From assembly GCF_029625295.1 (NCBI RefSeq), contig NZ_CP121112.1:1922001-1986000 (forward strand): a stretch of 64,000 nt of DNA, written 5' to 3'. Below, one piece after another: positions 61,256 to 64,000 of this stretch. The notes beneath the pieces are model-generated. The model saw nothing but the letters and a program-made list of their open reading frames with translations, searched no databases and was not told the DNA's origin. The number at the start of each line of letters is the position of its first letter. The first letter of the stretch is position 1. The translations under genes were made by a program, and so were the position numbers. Source of the DNA: Flavobacterium gyeonganense (lineage in GTDB: Bacteria; Bacteroidota; Bacteroidia; Flavobacteriales; Flavobacteriaceae).

Positions 61256-63667
61256 ATGAAAAAAAATCCTACTTCAATTCTGGCTTTCTTAGGAGTCTTA
61301 GGAATTCTGGTCATCATTTATGCCTCAATGATGCCCCAGTATATCTCTAAAGATGAAGAAGCGCTTGCTGAATTCTCAACTGAACGAGCACTAAATCAGG
61401 TTCAGATTATAGCCCAAAAGCCCCATTTTGTTGGCTCAACCAATCATGAACTAGTTGCCAATTACCTTAAACTGGAATTAAACAGAATTGGTCTCGAAAC
61501 CTCGGTTCAGGAAGGTTTTACCCTGAACGACAAAGGTCTTTTGGTAAAATCCAAAAATATTCTGGCGCGTATAAAAGGAACTGATAGTTCAAAAGCCTTA
61601 TTGTTGCTTTCGCATTATGACAGCGCACCGCACTCTTTTTCTAAAGGAGCGAGTGATGATGCTTCGGGAGTTGCTACAATACTTGAAGGTGTTCGAGCCT
61701 TTTTATACGCTAACGAAAAACATAAAAACGACATCATTATCCTTTTTTCTGATGCTGAAGAATTAGGTTTAAATGGCGCAGCCCTATTCGTCAATAAACA
61801 CCCATGGGCAAAAGATGTTGGACTTGTCTTAAATTTTGAAGCAAGAGGCTCTTCTGGCCCAAGCTACATGCTGATGGAAACCAACAAAGGAAACGAAGGA
61901 CTTGTAAAAGAATTTTCGAATGCCAAAACAAAGTATCCTGTTTCAAACTCCCTGATGTACAGCATTTACAAAATGCTTCCAAATGACACCGATTTAACCG
62001 TTTTTAGGGAACAGGGAAATATTCAGGGTTTCAATTTTGCTTTCATCGATGGCCATTACAATTACCACACGCAGCAAGACGATATTCAGCATTTAAACAA
62101 AACCACATTAACACACCAGGGATCTTATTTGATGCCACTTTTAAAATACTTTTCTAATATTGATTTAAACTCTACTCACACAACAGAAGACAATGTTTAT
62201 TTTAATGTTCCATTCGGATTCTTTATAAATTATCCTTTTTCATGGGTTTTCCCAATGAGCGTTATTGCTTTAGGACTGCTTGTTTTCTTTATTTTCGTTG
62301 GAAAAGTAAAACATCTCATTTCTTTCAGGGAAATTTTTAAAGGATTTGTTCCTTTGTTAGGTTCCATCATCATTGCCGGTCTTGTAACCTTTTTGGGATG
62401 GAAAATCATTCTGCAGATTTATCCGCAGTATTCTGATTTACTAAATGGCTTTACCTACAATGGGCACGCGTACATTGGGGCATTTGTAACACTTAGTATT
62501 GCGATTTGTTTTGCTTTTTACCATCATTTTTCTGAAGAAAAAATTACGATGAATCATTTCGTAGCGCCGTTATTGTTATGGATTATCATCAATATTGTTT
62601 TAGCCAATCAATTAACGGGAGCAGGCTTCCTGATTATCCCGGTGTATTTTGGAGTTCTTTTATTGGGAATTTTTGTCTTCACTCATCATTACAGCGTTGG
62701 TTTGAATTTATTATTCAGTATTCCGGCTCTGGCAATTGTGGCACCGTTTATTGTGATGTTTCCAATTGGTTTAGGTTTAAAAATCCTTTACGGAAGTGCC
62801 GTACTAACTGTTTTACTTTTCGGATTACTGCTTCCTGTATTTGGATCTTTTGTAAGAAAGGGAATCTGGACCATGCTTTTCTTCATCCTGTCGATCAGCT
62901 TTTTTGTATATGCGGGTGTAAATTCAGATTATGAACCTGGAAAAGCAAAATCAAACAGTTTATTATACGTTTATAATGCCGACAAAAATTCTGCTGTATG
63001 GACTACTTATGATACTAACCTCGACGACTGGACCAAATCATATCTTGGGAATATAAATCAGAAAGCAGTTGGTTTGAACGGTCTTCCAATAGCCAGCAAA
63101 TACAACACCCCTTTTACTTACAGTGCTGTTGCTCCTAAAATAGAAGTTCCAAAGCCAACTATTTCCTTTGTAAGAGACAGTGTAATAGGAAGCAAAAGAT
63201 ATCTTAAAATAAAAATTACACCAAACCGTAAAGTCAACCGTTACGATATTTATGCCAATCCAAAAATGTCTTTTTACAATTTTAAAGCCAATGGCGTTTC
63301 GGCTTCCGTAGAAAAAGGAAACCTTTTGGAGAGAAAGGACAGCAAAATCTTATGCTACTATGTGGTAGGAAACGAACCTCTTGTAATGGAATTCATCATC
63401 AATAAATCATCTGTTTTTGATATGGATATGATTGAAAGCTCTTTCGATTTAATGACCAATCCGTTGTTCAATATCAAACCAAGAAGCAACTGGATGATGC
63501 CAACACCTTTTGTTCTGAATGATGCTGTTTTGGTTCAGCAGAAAATAAAACGATATTCACCGCCGGTAAAACCTATAGAAACCGCTCCTGTAACAGACAG
63601 TGCAACCGTTAAAATAGATAGTCTGCCACCAGTAATGAAAATTAAGAAAGAAGTAATCAATCAATAG
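61256..63667 (+). CDS. Membrane-bound M28-family metallopeptidase
   Basis: The 803-residue protein has one N-terminal membrane segment, an M28 aminopeptidase-type domain (about 40-310), and then eight or so hydrophobic segments (about 320-560) with a C-terminal soluble domain. The zinc-site blocks are LLLLSHYDSAPHS, GASDDASGVATILEG, and the catalytic Glu pair in LFSDAEELGLNGAALFV. A further metal His probably lies in NYHTQQDD. This architecture resembles the ER-type/Fxna M28 peptidases. The active domain should face the periplasm (inference). Confidence 0.92.
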   Translation: MKKNPTSILAFLGVLGILVIIYASMMPQYISKDEEALAEFSTERALNQVQIIAQKPHFVGSTNHELVANYLKLELNRIGLETSVQEGFTLNDKGLLVKSKNILARIKGTDSSKALLLLSHYDSAPHSFSKGASDDASGVATILEGVRAFLYANEKHKNDIIILFSDAEELGLNGAALFVNKHPWAKDVGLVLNFEARGSSGPSYMLMETNKGNEGLVKEFSNAKTKYPVSNSLMYSIYKMLPNDTDLTVFREQGNIQGFNFAFIDGHYNYHTQQDDIQHLNKTTLTHQGSYLMPLLKYFSNIDLNSTHTTEDNVYFNVPFGFFINYPFSWVFPMSVIALGLLVFFIFVGKVKHLISFREIFKGFVPLLGSIIIAGLVTFLGWKIILQIYPQYSDLLNGFTYNGHAYIGAFVTLSIAICFAFYHHFSEEKITMNHFVAPLLLWIIINIVLANQLTGAGFLIIPVYFGVLLLGIFVFTHHYSVGLNLLFSIPALAIVAPFIVMFPIGLGLKILYGSAVLTVLLFGLLLPVFGSFVRKGIWTMLFFILSISFFVYAGVNSDYEPGKAKSNSLLYVYNADKNSAVWTTYDTNLDDWTKSYLGNINQKAVGLNGLPIASKYNTPFTYSAVAPKIEVPKPTISFVRDSVIGSKRYLKIKITPNRKVNRYDIYANPKMSFYNFKANGVSASVEKGNLLERKDSKILCYYVVGNEPLVMEFIINKSSVFDMDMIESSFDLMTNPLFNIKPRSNWMMPTPFVLNDAVLVQQKIKRYSPPVKPIETAPVTDSATVKIDSLPPVMKIKKEVINQ

Positions 63668-63682
63668 TGATTTCTAAAAAGG

Positions 63683-63719
63683 AAAGGCAGACTTATCAAA
63701 ACAGTCTGCCTTTTTTATA
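63683..63719. terminator. Bidirectional terminator between peptidase and rhodanese genes
   Basis: AAAGGCAGACT / AGTCTGCCTTT, a perfect 11-bp stem with a 9-base loop, with A-rich sequence on the left and six T on the right, between convergent genes. Confidence 0.92.
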
Positions 63720-63720
63720 T

Positions 63721-64000
63721 TTAACAGACACATTCAATCTTCAGTCCGCCTTTCGCTCCTTCTGAGCCTTCAGTTGCATATCCGTCGAGCTTCCACCACT
63801 CCAGTCCGCCAATTAATTCTTTCACTTTAAATCCGAGTCTCAACATTTTTAAAGCCCCTTTTGTCGAAGCGTTGCAGCCAATTCCGTCGCAATAGGTCAC
63901 GTATAAAACATCTTTATCCAAATGTTTTGTTGATTCTAAATTCATATCCCGATGAGGAATATTAATTGCGTTCGGAATATGTTCTTTCTCATAACCAAAA
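63721..64000 (-). CDS. Rhodanese-like sulfurtransferase domain (5' end beyond the window)
   Basis: About 93 C-terminal residues are visible and the frame is open to the window edge. It contains the rhodanese hallmarks EKEHIPNAINIPHRDMN, the active-site loop YCDGIGCNASTKGA with the likely persulfide Cys, and the final GFKVKELIGGLEWWKLDGY. The loop has two Cys (C-D-G-I-G-C), which differs from the common CxxGxR. It may form part of a longer protein upstream. Sulfur-transfer role is inferred from the family. Confidence 0.85.
   Translation of the reverse strand, partial: FGYEKEHIPNAINIPHRDMNLESTKHLDKDVLYVTYCDGIGCNASTKGALKMLRLGFKVKELIGGLEWWKLDGYATEGSEGAKGGLKIECVC

Overview
The window looks like part of the chromosome of a Flavobacterium-type bacterium (Bacteroidota). 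The DNA is AT-rich. Proteins characteristic of the group include DUF4270, a TonB-dependent receptor with a CarboxypepD_reg domain, lipoproteins with acidic residues after the lipobox, an epsilon ATP-synthase subunit of only 93 residues, and a GT5 protein reduced to its N-terminal domain beside panC. Promoter-like sites follow the Bacteroidota pattern TTG/TTTG-N17-23-TAnnTTTG. Several genes appear to start with TTG. I see no rRNA, tRNA, CRISPR array, integrase, transposase or phage gene. No gene-free stretch exceeds 300 bases.

Layout. 1-5.1 kb, minus strand: panC-panD, a serine-less esterase-fold lipoprotein-like secreted protein, radA, and an AsmA-like protein cut by the window edge. 5.1-9.6 kb, plus: truncated starch-synthase-like protein, DUF4270 lipoprotein, glmS. 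9.9-14.3 kb: TonB-dependent receptor plus SGNH-hydrolase lipoprotein. 14.5-16.5 kb: atpD-atpC with a hairpin between them. 16.5-17.7 kb: DUF2975 membrane protein plus XRE regulator behind a promoter carrying twin palindromes. 18.6-25.9 kb: biotin genes bioF, bioD, bioA and a beta-ketoacyl synthase. They are interrupted by about 2.7 kb holding two tandem small membrane proteins and a TraB/GumN - ECF sigma - membrane protein operon; related palindromic repeats lie at both edges of that insert. 26-41 kb: OmpA-like lipoprotein, xth, an OlsF-like double acyltransferase, TM2 and DUF805 proteins, a 2-hydroxyacid dehydrogenase, nhaA with a frame-disrupted lipoprotein, proC, mgtE, rsmA, DUF4286, a TPR protein and serS. 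41-50 kb: patatin, DMP19-like, two YdeI/OmdA proteins, PhzF, CDGSH, DUF1080 and metG. 50-64 kb: two related secreted proteins of unknown function flanking a DMT-HAD-CAT cluster, ferritin plus a tiny Cys-rich protein, DUF2461, short SSB, GNAT-amidohydrolase, a lipoprotein, a zinc-finger protein, an M28 peptidase and a partial rhodanese.

Most of the window is ordinary housekeeping. The least explained signals are non-coding. There are at least four families of dispersed palindromes, and two of them show compensatory base changes between copies. Other candidates are the operator/promoter of the DUF2975-XRE pair, the three 10-bp direct repeats on the promoter near 57.6 kb, and the sigma-factor insert inside the biotin cluster. 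I did not see a clear new defence or biosynthetic system; these are candidates from sequence reading alone.
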